Part shown: in pieces, positions 1 to 8,248 of the stretch
How positions within the stretch are numbered: the stretch's first letter is position 1
Layout of the letters: every line of letters begins with the position of its first letter
Source of the DNA: Clostridiales bacterium
GTDB taxonomy: Bacteria; Bacillota; Clostridia; Oscillospirales; Acutalibacteraceae
Direction: 5' to 3'
DNA length: 64,000 nucleotides
Assembly: GCA_019416455.1 (NCBI GenBank)
Contig: DXXG01000007.1
Location: 248,001-312,000, forward strand
Notes under the pieces: model-generated
The model's input: only the letters and a program-made list of their open reading frames with translations
What the model was told of the DNA's origin: nothing
Database searches by the model: none
Translations under genes and position numbers: made by a program

Positions 1-269
1 CACTTGTTCCGACAGGAGCGCTGCTCGTCCATGAGATAGGTCTCAAATTCCAGACCGATCTCCGCGTACTGAGGCTTCACCAGTTCCACCTCATAGGGCT
101 TCCCTTCCCGGGAAAGTCCCAGCCGCAGCTCCCGCTCCGTCTCCAAAAAGCGGTAATCCAGCACATCTATGATCTCTTTGCCGTTAATGGTCAAAAGCAT
201 GTCCCCCGGCAGGATGCCTGCCCGCTGGGCGCGGCTCTTCTCCGCCACGCCGTCGATCCTCACCGCCAT
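1..269 (-). CDS. DUF512 family PDZ/radical SAM protein, N-terminal part
   Basis: Only the first 89 codons are in the window; the gene runs off the left edge. The reading frame begins with an ATG at 269 preceded by a good ribosome binding site (GGAAGGGGG about 7 nt away). The N-terminus reads as a PDZ-like segment (AGILPGDMLLTINGKE near residues 17-32), and the last visible residues are CRNK, which in DUF512 proteins begins the cysteine motif of the Fe-S/radical SAM part. The family is widespread in Clostridia and its substrate is unknown. It follows rpmF on the same strand but a terminator lies between them. The assignment rests on the PDZ-then-CRNK order and cannot be confirmed without the rest of the gene. 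Confidence 0.8.
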   Translation of the reverse strand, partial: MAVRIDGVAEKSRAQRAGILPGDMLLTINGKEIIDVLDYRFLETERELRLGLSREGKPYEVELVKPQYAEIGLEFETYLMDEQRSCRNK

Positions 270-300
270 GGTTTTCCCCCTTCCGTCAAAATCCACCGGT

Positions 301-339
301 AAAAATAAAGAAGGGAGCGCTTTGTCCGCGTTCCCTTCT
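301..339 (-). terminator. Rho-independent terminator after rpmF
   Basis: On the minus strand AGAAGGGA (339-332) pairs with TCCCTTCT (316-309), and a T-rich run follows at 308-301. It sits 20 bp after the rpmF stop and before the DUF512 start, so it would end the yceD-rpmF transcript. Confidence 0.75.
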
Positions 340-357
340 CGCCATTGCATGAAAAAT

Positions 358-540
358 TTAAGCGTCCTTCTTCACAACGGCACGGCCATTGTAGTAGCCG
401 CAGTTGCCGCAAACTCTGTGAGGTGTCTTGTACTCGCCGCACTGGGGGCATCTCATAAGAGCGGGAGCCTGGAGCTTCCACACATTGGAACGCCGCTTGT
501 TCTGCCGCGCGCTGGATACTTTCCGCTTGGGTACTGCCAT
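358..540 (-). CDS. rpmF: 50S ribosomal protein L32
   Basis: A 60-residue basic protein starting MAVPKRKVS, the typical L32 N-terminus. It carries a zinc-ribbon pair, CPQC and CGNC, so it is the zinc-binding form of L32 rather than the Cys-free paralogue some Firmicutes induce under zinc limitation. It follows yceD by about 110 bp, the conserved yceD-rpmF order seen across bacteria, and a terminator follows. Length and motifs match the family fully. Confidence 0.97.
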   Translation of the reverse strand: MAVPKRKVSSARQNKRRSNVWKLQAPALMRCPQCGEYKTPHRVCGNCGYYNGRAVVKKDA

Positions 541-653
541 GGGTGCACCTCCTTAATCTATCGAAGATGGTATTCTGCCGCGGAGTAGTTCTCCACGGTC
601 CAGTTTTCACAAAACGTCCGGCACACTGGCCCAGACCGCTTTCCTTCGCCGCT

Positions 654-1145
654 TTACAGCAGCTCTTGCAGGATGGCAAGCCTTGGGTCCACCGAATTCC
701 GCTGACAGCCGCAATCCCCTTCATTCAGGTTCTTGCCGCACACGGGACACAGTCCCTTGCAGTCTGAGGTACAGAGGAATTTGCTGGGAAGATCCAACAG
801 GATGTCCTCTGTCAGCAGCTGGTCAAGATCCAACTGCTCGTCGGGCACCACGACGAACGTGCCGTCGTTGTCCTCTTCGTCGCTGAGCTCCCGCACCAAC
901 ACATGGAACAACTGAGTCTCTCGCTCCTGAGTGGTGATCTCAAAACAGCGGTCGCAGGGCATTGTCATGGTGTAGACAGCCTTGCCCGCCATTTCCACAG
1001 AAGCGACGGAGCCTTTCAGCTCTATCTGGACTTTTGCCGGCGCACAAAACGGCTTGACACCGCCCAATTCCATACCGGAAAGGTCCAACTCGTATTCCAG
1101 CGTTTCGCTGTTGCCCAGAAAATACTTTCTCAGATCGATGGTCAT
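654..1145 (-). CDS. YceD/DUF177 family protein
   Basis: A 163-residue protein of the DUF177 (YceD) family, which sits upstream of rpmF in most bacteria and is linked to 23S rRNA/large-subunit accumulation. The C-terminal half contains CTSDCKGLCPVCGKNLN, a cysteine cluster (four Cys) that is standard for the family and probably binds zinc, then CGC. The ATG at 1145 is chosen over longer possibilities because GAGGGAAAG lies just upstream and a consensus promoter lies immediately before it, so an earlier start would fall outside the transcript. Co-transcribed with rpmF. Confidence 0.93.
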   Translation of the reverse strand: MTIDLRKYFLGNSETLEYELDLSGMELGGVKPFCAPAKVQIELKGSVASVEMAGKAVYTMTMPCDRCFEITTQERETQLFHVLVRELSDEEDNDGTFVVVPDEQLDLDQLLTEDILLDLPSKFLCTSDCKGLCPVCGKNLNEGDCGCQRNSVDPRLAILQELL

Positions 1146-1172
1146 AGTCTTTCCCTCATGCCGTACTGATAT

Positions 1173-1201
1173 ATTATAATGAGACAAGCCGGCTTTGTCA
1201 A
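1173..1201 (-). promoter_or_regulatory. Consensus SigA promoter of yceD-rpmF
   Basis: On the minus strand TTGACA (1201-1196) and TATAAT (1178-1173) are separated by exactly 17 bp, so both hexamers and the spacing match the housekeeping consensus. The transcript would start about 20-25 nt before the yceD ATG. Confidence 0.9.
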
Positions 1202-1258
1202 GCCTTTTTCTGCGTCCAAAGGGGGAAAACCGAGGTTTTCTCCCAAAGGGCAAACAGT

Positions 1259-1289
1259 GGAAAAGACGGCCCGAGAGCCGCCTTTTTCC
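1259..1289 (-). terminator. Terminator after the mini P-loop gene
   Basis: An inverted repeat (AAAAGACGGCCC / GAGCCGCCTTTTT on the plus strand) with T runs on either side; it can act in both directions. It lies between the stop at 1314 and the yceD promoter, so on the minus strand it ends the P-loop gene transcript. Confidence 0.6.
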
Positions 1290-1313
1290 AGAGAATATCT
1301 ACATCAGGCTTTT

Positions 1314-1727
1314 TTATTTCGCGACGCACTCAGCCACGGAAGCGGGGATCTCCTCGTCAGCGGCGGAAATGGAAAGCACGAAGTTAGCCTTGGACTCCTC
1401 GGAGAGGTGCTTCAGCTCCTCCACCAGGGGCTCCAGCACTTCGGCGCCGGTGCCGGTGATCTTCAGGGTGGAATCCACGAAGATATCGGTCACGTCATAG
1501 TTGCCGGCGCAGATGCCAGCCAGGAATCCATACAGGCCCTTGCCGCCCTTCACGTCATAGGAATCGATGTCGATCAGGCGAGCGTTGTGAGAAATATCAT
1601 AGGTCAGCTTCAAGCCCTTCTCAATAACTACCACGTTGCCATTGGACTTCTCCACGGCAGCGTTGGCCATGTCGATGAGTTTCTTGGTCTTGCCGGAACC
1701 TTTTTTGCCAGTCAAAAGAGTGATCAT
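1314..1727 (-). CDS. Small P-loop protein of unknown function
   Basis: A 137-residue soluble protein with a Walker A motif at the extreme N-terminus (GKKGSGKTKK, about residues 7-16) and a Walker B-like DIFVDS near residue 80. It is far shorter than normal P-loop ATPases and has no recognisable additional domain. I do not recognise a characterised family; similar short proteins in Clostridia are sometimes annotated as PilT-like, which I would not trust. The ATG at 1727 follows AAAGGAGAG. It is a single gene flanked by terminator-like hairpins on both sides, so it is probably expressed on its own. No neighbour suggests its role. Confidence 0.8.
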   Translation of the reverse strand: MITLLTGKKGSGKTKKLIDMANAAVEKSNGNVVVIEKGLKLTYDISHNARLIDIDSYDVKGGKGLYGFLAGICAGNYDVTDIFVDSTLKITGTGAEVLEPLVEELKHLSEESKANFVLSISAADEEIPASVAECVAK

Positions 1728-1754
1728 GTTACAACTCTCCTTTATTTTATTTAA

Positions 1755-1776
1755 TTCCGCCCCAGAGGAGCGGCAA
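1755..1776 (-). terminator. Hairpin between pgi and the P-loop gene
   Basis: On the minus strand TTGCCGCTCC (1776-1767) pairs with GGGGCGGAA (1763-1755), followed by the A/T-rich TTAAATAAAAT rather than a clean T run. It could be a weak terminator for pgi. The same interval can be read as a poor promoter (TTGCCG, 17 bp, TAAATA) for the P-loop gene, so the role is unsettled. Confidence 0.35.
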
Positions 1777-1793
1777 TCCGCAAATGGGTGCCC

Positions 1794-3134
1794 TTAGCGG
1801 GACAGACGCTTCTCCAGCTCTGCCTTAGCTTCCTCGTAACCGGGTTTCCCCAGCAGGGCGAACATATTTTTCTTGTAGCTCTCCACACCAGGCTGGTCAA
1901 AGGGATTGACCCCCAGCAGATAGCCAGAAATGGCACAGGCCTTCTCAAAGAAGTAGATCAGCTGGCCAAGGCTGTCCTCGGAGAAATCGGGAACATGGAT
2001 GACCACGTTGGGCACGCCGCCATCGTTGTGGGCCAGCACGGTGCCCTCAAAGGCCTTCTCGTTGATAAACGCCATGGTGCGGCCTTCCAGATAGTTCAAG
2101 CCGTCCACGTCGGTGGGATCGTTGCCCAGAGTGATCTGATGCTTGGGCTGGTCGATGAGCACCACCGTCTCAAACAGGGTGCGGCGGCCGTCCTGGATGT
2201 ACTGCCCCAGAGAATGGAGGTCAGTGGAGAAAATCACGGACGCGGGGAACAGGCCCTTGTTGTCCTTGCCTTCGCTCTCACCATAGAGCTGCTTCCACCA
2301 CTCGTTCATCATGGCGTAGCAGGGCTCGTAGCTGACCATGACCTCGGTGCACTTGCCCTTGTTGTACAGGATGTTCCGAATGGAGGCGTATTTATAACAA
2401 TCGTTTTCTTCAATAGAAGGAGTGTTGTACTGCTCAGCTGCCTTAGCGGCGCCAGCCATCAGGGCGTCGATATCCGCCCCGGAAACGGCGATGGGCAGCA
2501 GGCCCACGGCGGTCAACACGGAATAACGGCCGCCCACGTCGTCGGGAACCACGAAGGTCTCATAGCCTTCCTCGTCGGCCAGGTGCTTCAAGGTGCCCCG
2601 GGCCTTGTCGGTGGTGCAGAAGATGCGCTCACGGGCGCCTTCTTTGCCGTACTTCTTCTCCAGGATCTCCCGGAACACACGGAAAGCGATAGCGGGCTCC
2701 GTGGTAGTGCCGGACTTGGAGATCATGTTGATGGAGATATCCTTGCCCTCGCAGATGGACACCAGTTCTGCCAGAGCGGTAGAGCTGATGCTGTTGCCGG
2801 CGAAGTAAATGGCCGGGGTGTCCTTGCGCAGGTCGTTGTATTTATCAGACTTCAGGAATTCGATAGCGGCACGGGCACCCAGATAGGAGCCGCCGATACC
2901 GATGACCACAAACACATCGGAGTTGCTCTGGATCTTCTTGGCCGCGGCCTTGATCCGCTCAAACTCTTCTTTGTCATAGGCGGTGGGAAGATCCACCCAA
3001 CCCAAAAAGTCATTGCCCATTCCGGTCTTGGACATGAGCACCTCATGGGCTGTTTTCACCTGGGGCGCGATCGCCTCATACTCGTGCTGGGAAACAAAAC
3101 CGTTCAAATAGCCGGCATCCAATTTCAGTGGCAT
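1794..3134 (-). CDS. pgi: Glucose-6-phosphate isomerase
   Basis: A 446-residue enzyme that interconverts glucose 6-phosphate and fructose 6-phosphate in glycolysis. The family signatures are present: GIGGSYLGARAAIEFL near residue 80 and GGRYSVLTAVGLLPIAVSG in the middle, plus a C-terminal SYKKNMFALLG segment with the conserved lysines. The length fits the short Firmicutes form. The ATG at 3134 is preceded by AAGGAGG with 7 nt spacing; a longer in-frame start is not needed. It has its own promoter about 125 bp upstream and is not obviously in an operon. Confidence 0.97.
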   Translation of the reverse strand: MPLKLDAGYLNGFVSQHEYEAIAPQVKTAHEVLMSKTGMGNDFLGWVDLPTAYDKEEFERIKAAAKKIQSNSDVFVVIGIGGSYLGARAAIEFLKSDKYNDLRKDTPAIYFAGNSISSTALAELVSICEGKDISINMISKSGTTTEPAIAFRVFREILEKKYGKEGARERIFCTTDKARGTLKHLADEEGYETFVVPDDVGGRYSVLTAVGLLPIAVSGADIDALMAGAAKAAEQYNTPSIEENDCYKYASIRNILYNKGKCTEVMVSYEPCYAMMNEWWKQLYGESEGKDNKGLFPASVIFSTDLHSLGQYIQDGRRTLFETVVLIDQPKHQITLGNDPTDVDGLNYLEGRTMAFINEKAFEGTVLAHNDGGVPNVVIHVPDFSEDSLGQLIYFFEKACAISGYLLGVNPFDQPGVESYKKNMFALLGKPGYEEAKAELEKRLSR

Positions 3135-3259
3135 TGCAAAAACCTCCTTATAATGGTTCCCAGGGCGCTCTCCTTTGTTCCCCTCCACAAACTAAAAATA
3201 TCCCGGGAGGACACCTTTCTCCGCCTAGGGGGAAAAGAAACGCCGTGCTTTGTGCTTCT

Positions 3260-3288
3260 ATTCTACAATAACTTGAGGCAATTTGCAA
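3260..3288 (-). promoter_or_regulatory. Putative SigA promoter of pgi
   Basis: Minus-strand TTGCAA (3288-3283), 17 bp, TAGAAT (3265-3260), giving a leader of about 120 nt before the pgi ATG. The match is good but not perfect, and the D,D-carboxypeptidase transcript could also read through. Confidence 0.6.
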
Positions 3289-3332
3289 GTTTGTACTGCA
3301 CTCTTTCCAAAAAAGTTACAACCGGCCTTGGG

Positions 3333-4466
3333 TTACAGTGTGATCAAAGCCCTCATCAGATAGCCCAGCGCTGAGGAAAAGGTCACTTCCTCCACGTCCT
3401 CTCCGGCGGTGATCTCCACCTGTGCCAGGGTCTCTCCTCCCAGGCTGTACACCAGTGTGCCGATCACGTCCCCCTTCCGAATGGGGGCGGTCAGTTCCTT
3501 CCACTGGATCTCCGTTTCCACCTCACCGGTCTCCGTGGCTTTCAGCAGCAGCTTGGGACTCTCCCCTGCCTGGGAAGCCACGTCCGGCGCCATGCCCCTG
3601 CTCACCGGCACCCGTTCCAGGGCGGGCGCTTCCGGGACGACCACTTTCCAGTTGGCGAACCCATAATCCAGCAGAGCGGCGGCATCCTGGAAACGATGGT
3701 CCGTGGAATCAGCCCCCAGCACTACGGCGATCAGTTCCAGGCCGTCCCGCTCCGCCGTAGCAGTGATGCAGCTGCCCGCCTGAGACGTGGTGCCCGTCTT
3801 TAGCCCGGTGATCCCTTGGTAGGAGCGGATCAGCTTGTTGGTGTTCACCAGCTGGGTCTCCCCATTGCGGACGGAATCCATCCAAGTCAGGGTGTAGTCG
3901 AAGATCTTCTCATGGGTCATCAGCTCCCGGCTCATCAGTGCCACATCATAGGCGCTAGTCACATGGCCTTCCTCGTCCAGGCCGTTGCAGTTTTTGAATA
4001 CGGTATCGTTCATGCCCAGCTCTTTGGCCTTCTCATTCATGGCGGTCACAAAGGCTTCCTCGCTGCCGGAGACTGCTTCCGCCAGCACCACCGCGGCATC
4101 GTTGGCGCTCATAATTACCGTGGCTTTGATCAAGTCGTCCACGGACATGCTCTCTCCCTCTTCCAGCCAGATATCCGACCCACCCATGGACGCCGCGTGA
4201 GCGGAAGCGGTGAGCATCTGGTCCATGGTGAGCCTTCCGTCATCAATGGCCTCGAACACAAGACACAAGGTCATCACCTTGGTGATAGAGGCGCAGGAGC
4301 GCACCTGGTGGGGATCCTTCTCATAGAGCACCTGTCCGGTGGAGGCTTCCATCACCACGGCGGAAGGAGCAGTGATAGTGAGCTCCTCCGCATGGGCAGG
4401 CAGCCCCTGCACGGTCAGCGCCGCGGCTGTGACAGCGGTCAAAACAAACGCCCTTAGTTTTTTCAT
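3333..4466 (-). CDS. D-alanyl-D-alanine carboxypeptidase (PBP5-like, S11)
   Basis: A 377-residue secreted penicillin-binding protein that trims the terminal D-Ala from peptidoglycan stem peptides. A signal peptide ends near AHA-E at residue 26. The three active-site motifs are intact: SITK (S60 nucleophile, K63), SAN (120-122) and KTG (223-225). A C-terminal beta domain follows and the last residues are hydrophobic (LGYLMRALITL), as expected for membrane association. The ATG at 4466 follows AAGGATGG and begins the signal peptide MKKLRAF. It resembles DacF/DacB types, but I cannot tell vegetative from sporulation-specific use. Confidence 0.94.
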   Translation of the reverse strand: MKKLRAFVLTAVTAAALTVQGLPAHAEELTITAPSAVVMEASTGQVLYEKDPHQVRSCASITKVMTLCLVFEAIDDGRLTMDQMLTASAHAASMGGSDIWLEEGESMSVDDLIKATVIMSANDAAVVLAEAVSGSEEAFVTAMNEKAKELGMNDTVFKNCNGLDEEGHVTSAYDVALMSRELMTHEKIFDYTLTWMDSVRNGETQLVNTNKLIRSYQGITGLKTGTTSQAGSCITATAERDGLELIAVVLGADSTDHRFQDAAALLDYGFANWKVVVPEAPALERVPVSRGMAPDVASQAGESPKLLLKATETGEVETEIQWKELTAPIRKGDVIGTLVYSLGGETLAQVEITAGEDVEEVTFSSALGYLMRALITL

Positions 4467-4525
4467 AGGGGACCATCCTTTCTTTCCACTTATCCAATGG
4501 ATATGCGGCAAAAACAGGAAAGAGA

Positions 4526-4561
4526 CAAAAAAATTCCGCCCACCCCACAAGGTGGACGGAA
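4526..4561 (-). terminator. Terminator after the U32 gene
   Basis: Minus-strand TTCCGTCCACC (4561-4551) pairs with GGTGGGCGGAA (4544-4534) and is followed by seven T at 4533-4527. It separates the thyX-to-U32 run from the carboxypeptidase gene. Confidence 0.85.
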
Positions 4562-4573
4562 AGTTTTCGGTTC

Positions 4574-5788
4574 TTATTTTTTGATCCGCAGATAGGCTCC
4601 CGGTGCCACGTCCGCGTCGGTCTTCCAGTAGACCACCATTTCCGCGTGAGGTGCCACCTGGATAGGTTCCCAATCTTGGTTATAGAGCTCCGTAAGCTCC
4701 GCGGTGAAGGGATCTTTCCCCGGCTGGAGGATATCCACCACCTGACCCTGGAAGAAGCGATTCCGTTCCCGCAGGCGCAGACAATTTCCTTCCCGGCCTT
4801 CGCAGACAGCCACCAGTTCGTAGTTCCGGGCGTAGTGGCTCCGGTCCAAGGTCTGGCCCGGTTCCCCGCCAAAGTAGAACCCCTGGGAATAGGGACGATG
4901 GCTGATCTTTTCCGTCTCTTCCAAGATGGAGGCGGGCAAAGGCTCTCCCGGGTGCTCCCAGGCGAAGTCGATGGCTCTCCGGTAGGCCGCCGTGACGCAG
5001 GCCACATAATAGGCGGACTTGGCCCGGCCCTCGACCTTCAGGCTGGTGATGCCCGCGTCCATCATCTCGGGGATGTGGTCGATCATCCGCAGGTCGTTGG
5101 AGTTGAAGAAATAGGCACCCTTCTCCTCCTGGACCAGGGTGAATTCCTCTCCCGGACGCTGGGCTTCCGTCAGGTGGTACTCCCAGCGGCAGGGCTGGGC
5201 GCATTCGCCCCGGTTGGCATCCCGGCCGGTGAGGTAGTTGGAGATGACACACCGCCCGGAAAAGGACATGCACATGGCCCCATGGACGAAGGCTTCCAGT
5301 TCCAGGTCAGGGGCGGTGTTCTCCCGGATGCCCTTGATCTCCGAGAGGGGCACTTCCCTTGCCAGCACCACCCGCTTGGCTCCCAGCTCCCAACAGACCT
5401 GGGCTGCGGCGTAGTTGACGATCCCTGTTTGGGTGGAGATGTGCCGTTCCACCTTGGGAGCCGCCTGTTTCGCCAAAGCCAACACTCCCAGATCAGAAAT
5501 GATGAAGGCGTCCACTCCCATATCCTGGCAGGCAGCCAGGAATCCGGGCAGTTCCTTGAATTCCTCATTGCGGGGCAGGGTGTTGCAGGTGACATACACC
5601 TTCACGCCGTTCTCATGGCAGAAGGAGACTGCTTCCCGCAGTTCCTCTTCCCCGAAATTGGCAGGGGCAGACCTCATGCCGAAACTCTTCCCCGCCAGGT
5701 ATACCGCGTCCGCGCCGTAGCGCACCGCAGCTTCCAGCCGCTCCCGATCCCCCGCGGGGGCGAGCAGCTCCGGTTTCACTCGATTCAC
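4574..5788 (-). CDS. U32 family protein, tRNA uridine hydroxylase (TrhP-like)
   Basis: A 404-residue peptidase U32 family protein. Members of the TrhP/YrrO branch are not proteases but install 5-hydroxyuridine at tRNA position 34 using prephenate. The typical start KPELLAPAGD, the SFSGRCVIS segment and the ANRGECAQPCRWEY cysteine motif (Fe-S ligands in the family) are present. The start is a GTG at 5788, chosen because GAGGAGAG lies 5 nt upstream and the mltG stop is 11 bp away. The order mltG then U32 matches Bacillus yrrL-yrrN/yrrO, but the methyltransferase TrmR that normally lies between them is absent here. RlhA-type rRNA hydroxylation is an alternative. Confidence 0.88.
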   Translation of the reverse strand: MNRVKPELLAPAGDRERLEAAVRYGADAVYLAGKSFGMRSAPANFGEEELREAVSFCHENGVKVYVTCNTLPRNEEFKELPGFLAACQDMGVDAFIISDLGVLALAKQAAPKVERHISTQTGIVNYAAAQVCWELGAKRVVLAREVPLSEIKGIRENTAPDLELEAFVHGAMCMSFSGRCVISNYLTGRDANRGECAQPCRWEYHLTEAQRPGEEFTLVQEEKGAYFFNSNDLRMIDHIPEMMDAGITSLKVEGRAKSAYYVACVTAAYRRAIDFAWEHPGEPLPASILEETEKISHRPYSQGFYFGGEPGQTLDRSHYARNYELVAVCEGREGNCLRLRERNRFFQGQVVDILQPGKDPFTAELTELYNQDWEPIQVAPHAEMVVYWKTDADVAPGAYLRIKK

Positions 5789-5798
5789 GTTACTCTCC

Positions 5799-7082
5799 TC
5801 AGGCCAAGCCAGCCAACTGCTTGTTGTACTCGTGGTCATCCGCGTTGGTGGCGTAATAGGCGGTACCGTCCGCCGCGTGGCAGAAATACAGATAGTAGGC
5901 GGCGTCGCCTTCGGTATTGGGCTCCAGAGCAGCCTCAATGGCGTCCAGGCCCGGGTTGCAGATCGCGCCCGCGGGCAGGCCCTGGATCTGATAGGTGTCA
6001 TAGTCGCCGTAGGACAGCGCTCCCGTTTCCGGAACGTCCTCCGCCCTCTTGTAGGGATAGAAGGTGGTGGAGTCGCATTCCAGCCGGTAAATGCCATATT
6101 CCCCGCCGAAATTCAGACGGTTGTGGAGCACCGCAGAAACGTCCCCCATATCGTTCACGTTTGCGGCCTCCCGCTGGATGATGGACGCCAGCACGATCAC
6201 CTGATCCAGGGTCATACCGGAGGCGGTGATCTTGTCCTCCAGGTCGCTGACTCTGTTCTTGAAGTTGGTGAGCAGCTTGCCTACCACAGAATTAATATCC
6301 TCACCCTTGTAGAAATCATAGGTGTCAGGGAACAGATATCCTTCCAGCTTGTAGTACCTGGCGGAACCATTGGCGATCTGGTCGATGCCGTAGTAGTCGT
6401 CAAAGTCGTCGGAGTTGATGGCAGTGAGGAAATCCTGAGCGGAGCACACCTCGTTCTCTTCCAGCAGTGCCGCCGCTTCCAGCGCGGTTGTGCCTTCGGG
6501 GAAGGTGACCGTCACCACTTCCTTGGTCTCGTTGCCGCCTTGCAGCGTACTGATGATATCCTGGTAGTCCATATTGGTCTCCAGCTGATACACACCGGGC
6601 TGGAACCATTCCATTTCCTCCTCGTCCACGGTGATGGAACAGTAGAGGTTGAAAAATTCGGGCTTTTTGATGGCTCCCGCCTCATAGAGGATCTGAGCCA
6701 GCTGTTTTGATGTGAGGTTCTCCGGGATGGTTACCTCCGTGGTGCCCTCAGTGCGGTTGGCGGCGAAAAAGTCATTGGACCCCTGGATCAAATAGCTTGC
6801 CAGGGTAAAGGACACCAGCAGCACCATGCAGACCCACACCAGGGCAAACACCCGGCGGTTTTTGCGGGCTTTCAGTTTGTCCCGCTTTTTGTGGGCTTTC
6901 TTCTCCGCCCGGCGTTCCTTTTCCGTAAGGTACGCCTTATTGGTGGAATACTCCGGCCGGGGAGTCTGGCTCTTGCGCTCGGGCAGATCCACAGTGCCCG
7001 TGGCCAAGTCCCGTTCGTCGATATTCAGCTTGAAGTTTCCCGTGCCCCGGTTCTCGCCTCCGGGGTTCTGTCCATGATTCAT
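5799..7082 (-). CDS. mltG: Endolytic transglycosylase MltG
   Basis: A 427-residue membrane-anchored murein transglycosylase that cleaves nascent glycan strands. It has a charged cytoplasmic segment of about 75 residues, one membrane helix (about 78-100), a LysM-like region (TIPENLTSKQLAQIL) and the YceG catalytic domain with SIIQREA, whose Glu is the catalytic residue (around 295). The ATG at 7082 is supported by AAGGAAGG 6 nt upstream and overlaps the stop of the preceding gene (ATGA), so translation is probably coupled. Confidence 0.95.
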   Translation of the reverse strand: MNHGQNPGGENRGTGNFKLNIDERDLATGTVDLPERKSQTPRPEYSTNKAYLTEKERRAEKKAHKKRDKLKARKNRRVFALVWVCMVLLVSFTLASYLIQGSNDFFAANRTEGTTEVTIPENLTSKQLAQILYEAGAIKKPEFFNLYCSITVDEEEMEWFQPGVYQLETNMDYQDIISTLQGGNETKEVVTVTFPEGTTALEAAALLEENEVCSAQDFLTAINSDDFDDYYGIDQIANGSARYYKLEGYLFPDTYDFYKGEDINSVVGKLLTNFKNRVSDLEDKITASGMTLDQVIVLASIIQREAANVNDMGDVSAVLHNRLNFGGEYGIYRLECDSTTFYPYKRAEDVPETGALSYGDYDTYQIQGLPAGAICNPGLDAIEAALEPNTEGDAAYYLYFCHAADGTAYYATNADDHEYNKQLAGLA

Positions 7083-7681
7083 ACGCAACCTTCCTTTCCG
7101 GGGTCCCGCTCCTCCTTAAGAGCCATGACCCCCGCTTCTGTCACCACACAGGACACCCGCTGGTCAAATGGCCCTCTGGGCAGCCTGGGGACCAGCAGTT
7201 CCCCATAGCAGAGCCCTACGGTCTCCACCGAGTGTCCCGCTAAAAAGCGGTCGTAATATCCTTTTCCATATCCCAGCCGGAAACCCTCTCGGTCAAAGGC
7301 CAAGCCAGGCACAAGACACAAGGCTCCTGTCACGTCCCCCGCCGGAGAGCATCTTTCCGGGTCCGGCTCCCAAAGGCCGAACCTGCCGGGGATCAGCTCT
7401 TCCCGGCATGTCACCCGGTAAAATGCCATATTGCCTTCGCTGTCCAGGCATCGGGGAGCGCAAACTGTCTTTCCCTCCCCCAAAGCCTGATCCAAAAGCT
7501 CCCAAGTGTCTGGTTCACTGCCGGCACTGAGATAAAAAAGCACCTGTTTTGCCTGACGGTAGGCAGGTAAAACCAGCACCTTTTCCCGGATGGAGCTGTC
7601 CAGTTCCTGCCGGCGTGGAAGTGCCTTTCGCAAAGCGGCAAACTCCCGGCGCAGAGCCGCCTTGGGGCTTATTCCTCCCAC
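7079..7681 (-). CDS. 5-formyltetrahydrofolate cyclo-ligase
   Basis: A 200-residue enzyme that converts 5-formyl-THF to 5,10-methenyl-THF with ATP, feeding the folate pool used by ThyX upstream. The N-terminal KAALRREFAALRKAL and the ATP-site GFRLGYGKGYYDRFL motif are diagnostic. The start is uncertain: a GTG at 7681 overlaps the DJ-1 gene by 13 nt, but the obvious purine-rich GGGAGGAA lies just after that GTG, and no ATG follows within the first 100 codons that would keep the domain. I keep the GTG. The 3' end overlaps mltG. Confidence 0.92.
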   Translation of the reverse strand: MGGISPKAALRREFAALRKALPRRQELDSSIREKVLVLPAYRQAKQVLFYLSAGSEPDTWELLDQALGEGKTVCAPRCLDSEGNMAFYRVTCREELIPGRFGLWEPDPERCSPAGDVTGALCLVPGLAFDREGFRLGYGKGYYDRFLAGHSVETVGLCYGELLVPRLPRGPFDQRVSCVVTEAGVMALKEERDPGKEGCV

Positions 7682-8217
7682 TGGATGGAATCCCGCAGCT
7701 CCTGGGCCTTTTCTTCGGACACCAAAGCCTTCACCAGAGCCAAGCCAAACTGGGTAGCCACACCCATACCTCGTCCGGTGAGGAAGTGACCGTCACGGCA
7801 CACATACTCGTCGCTGAGCACAGCACCCCCCTCTTCCAGGTCCTTTTGGAAATTGGGGAACGCCGTGGCGTTTTTACCTTTCAACAGGCCCTTGTGGGCC
7901 AGGATAGAGGGTGCGGCACAGATGGCTGCCACCAGCTTGCCCTCCTTCACACAGGCATCGATGCAGGCCTGTACTGTTTTGGATTTCTCCAGATTCAAGG
8001 TGCCAGGCAGTCCGCCAGGAAGCATCATCGCTTCCAGACCGGAGGGATCCACTTCATTGGCAGCCACGTCCGCCGCCACTTTGATGCCGTGAGATCCCGT
8101 GACTTCCATGCCCGTCACACCGGCCAATACAACTTTCAGACCAGCCCGGCGCATCAGGTCCACCGGAGCTAAGGCCTCCACTTCTTCAAAACCGTCAGCT
8201 AAAAACACAACCACCAT
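7669..8217 (-). CDS. DJ-1/PfpI family protein
   Basis: A 182-residue DJ-1/YajL-type protein. It starts MVVVFLADGFEEVEA with the conserved Glu, and has the nucleophile elbow AAICAAPS with the reactive cysteine near residue 100. Members act in protein or metabolite deglycation and oxidative stress protection, and the exact substrate cannot be told. The ATG at 8217 follows AAAGGAAG. It lies between tmk and the formyl-THF ligase on one transcript. Confidence 0.93.
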   Translation of the reverse strand: MVVVFLADGFEEVEALAPVDLMRRAGLKVVLAGVTGMEVTGSHGIKVAADVAANEVDPSGLEAMMLPGGLPGTLNLEKSKTVQACIDACVKEGKLVAAICAAPSILAHKGLLKGKNATAFPNFQKDLEEGGAVLSDEYVCRDGHFLTGRGMGVATQFGLALVKALVSEEKAQELRDSIQWEE

Positions 8218-8248
8218 AGGGATCTTCCTTTCAAAACTAAATCGTATC

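Noticed and set aside
260..724. A 154-codon minus-strand frame across rpmF
   Set aside because: It overlaps rpmF in a different frame and crosses its terminator.
1788..3374. A 528-codon open frame on the plus strand antisense to pgi
   Set aside because: Antisense shadow of pgi; no protein motif and no ribosome site.
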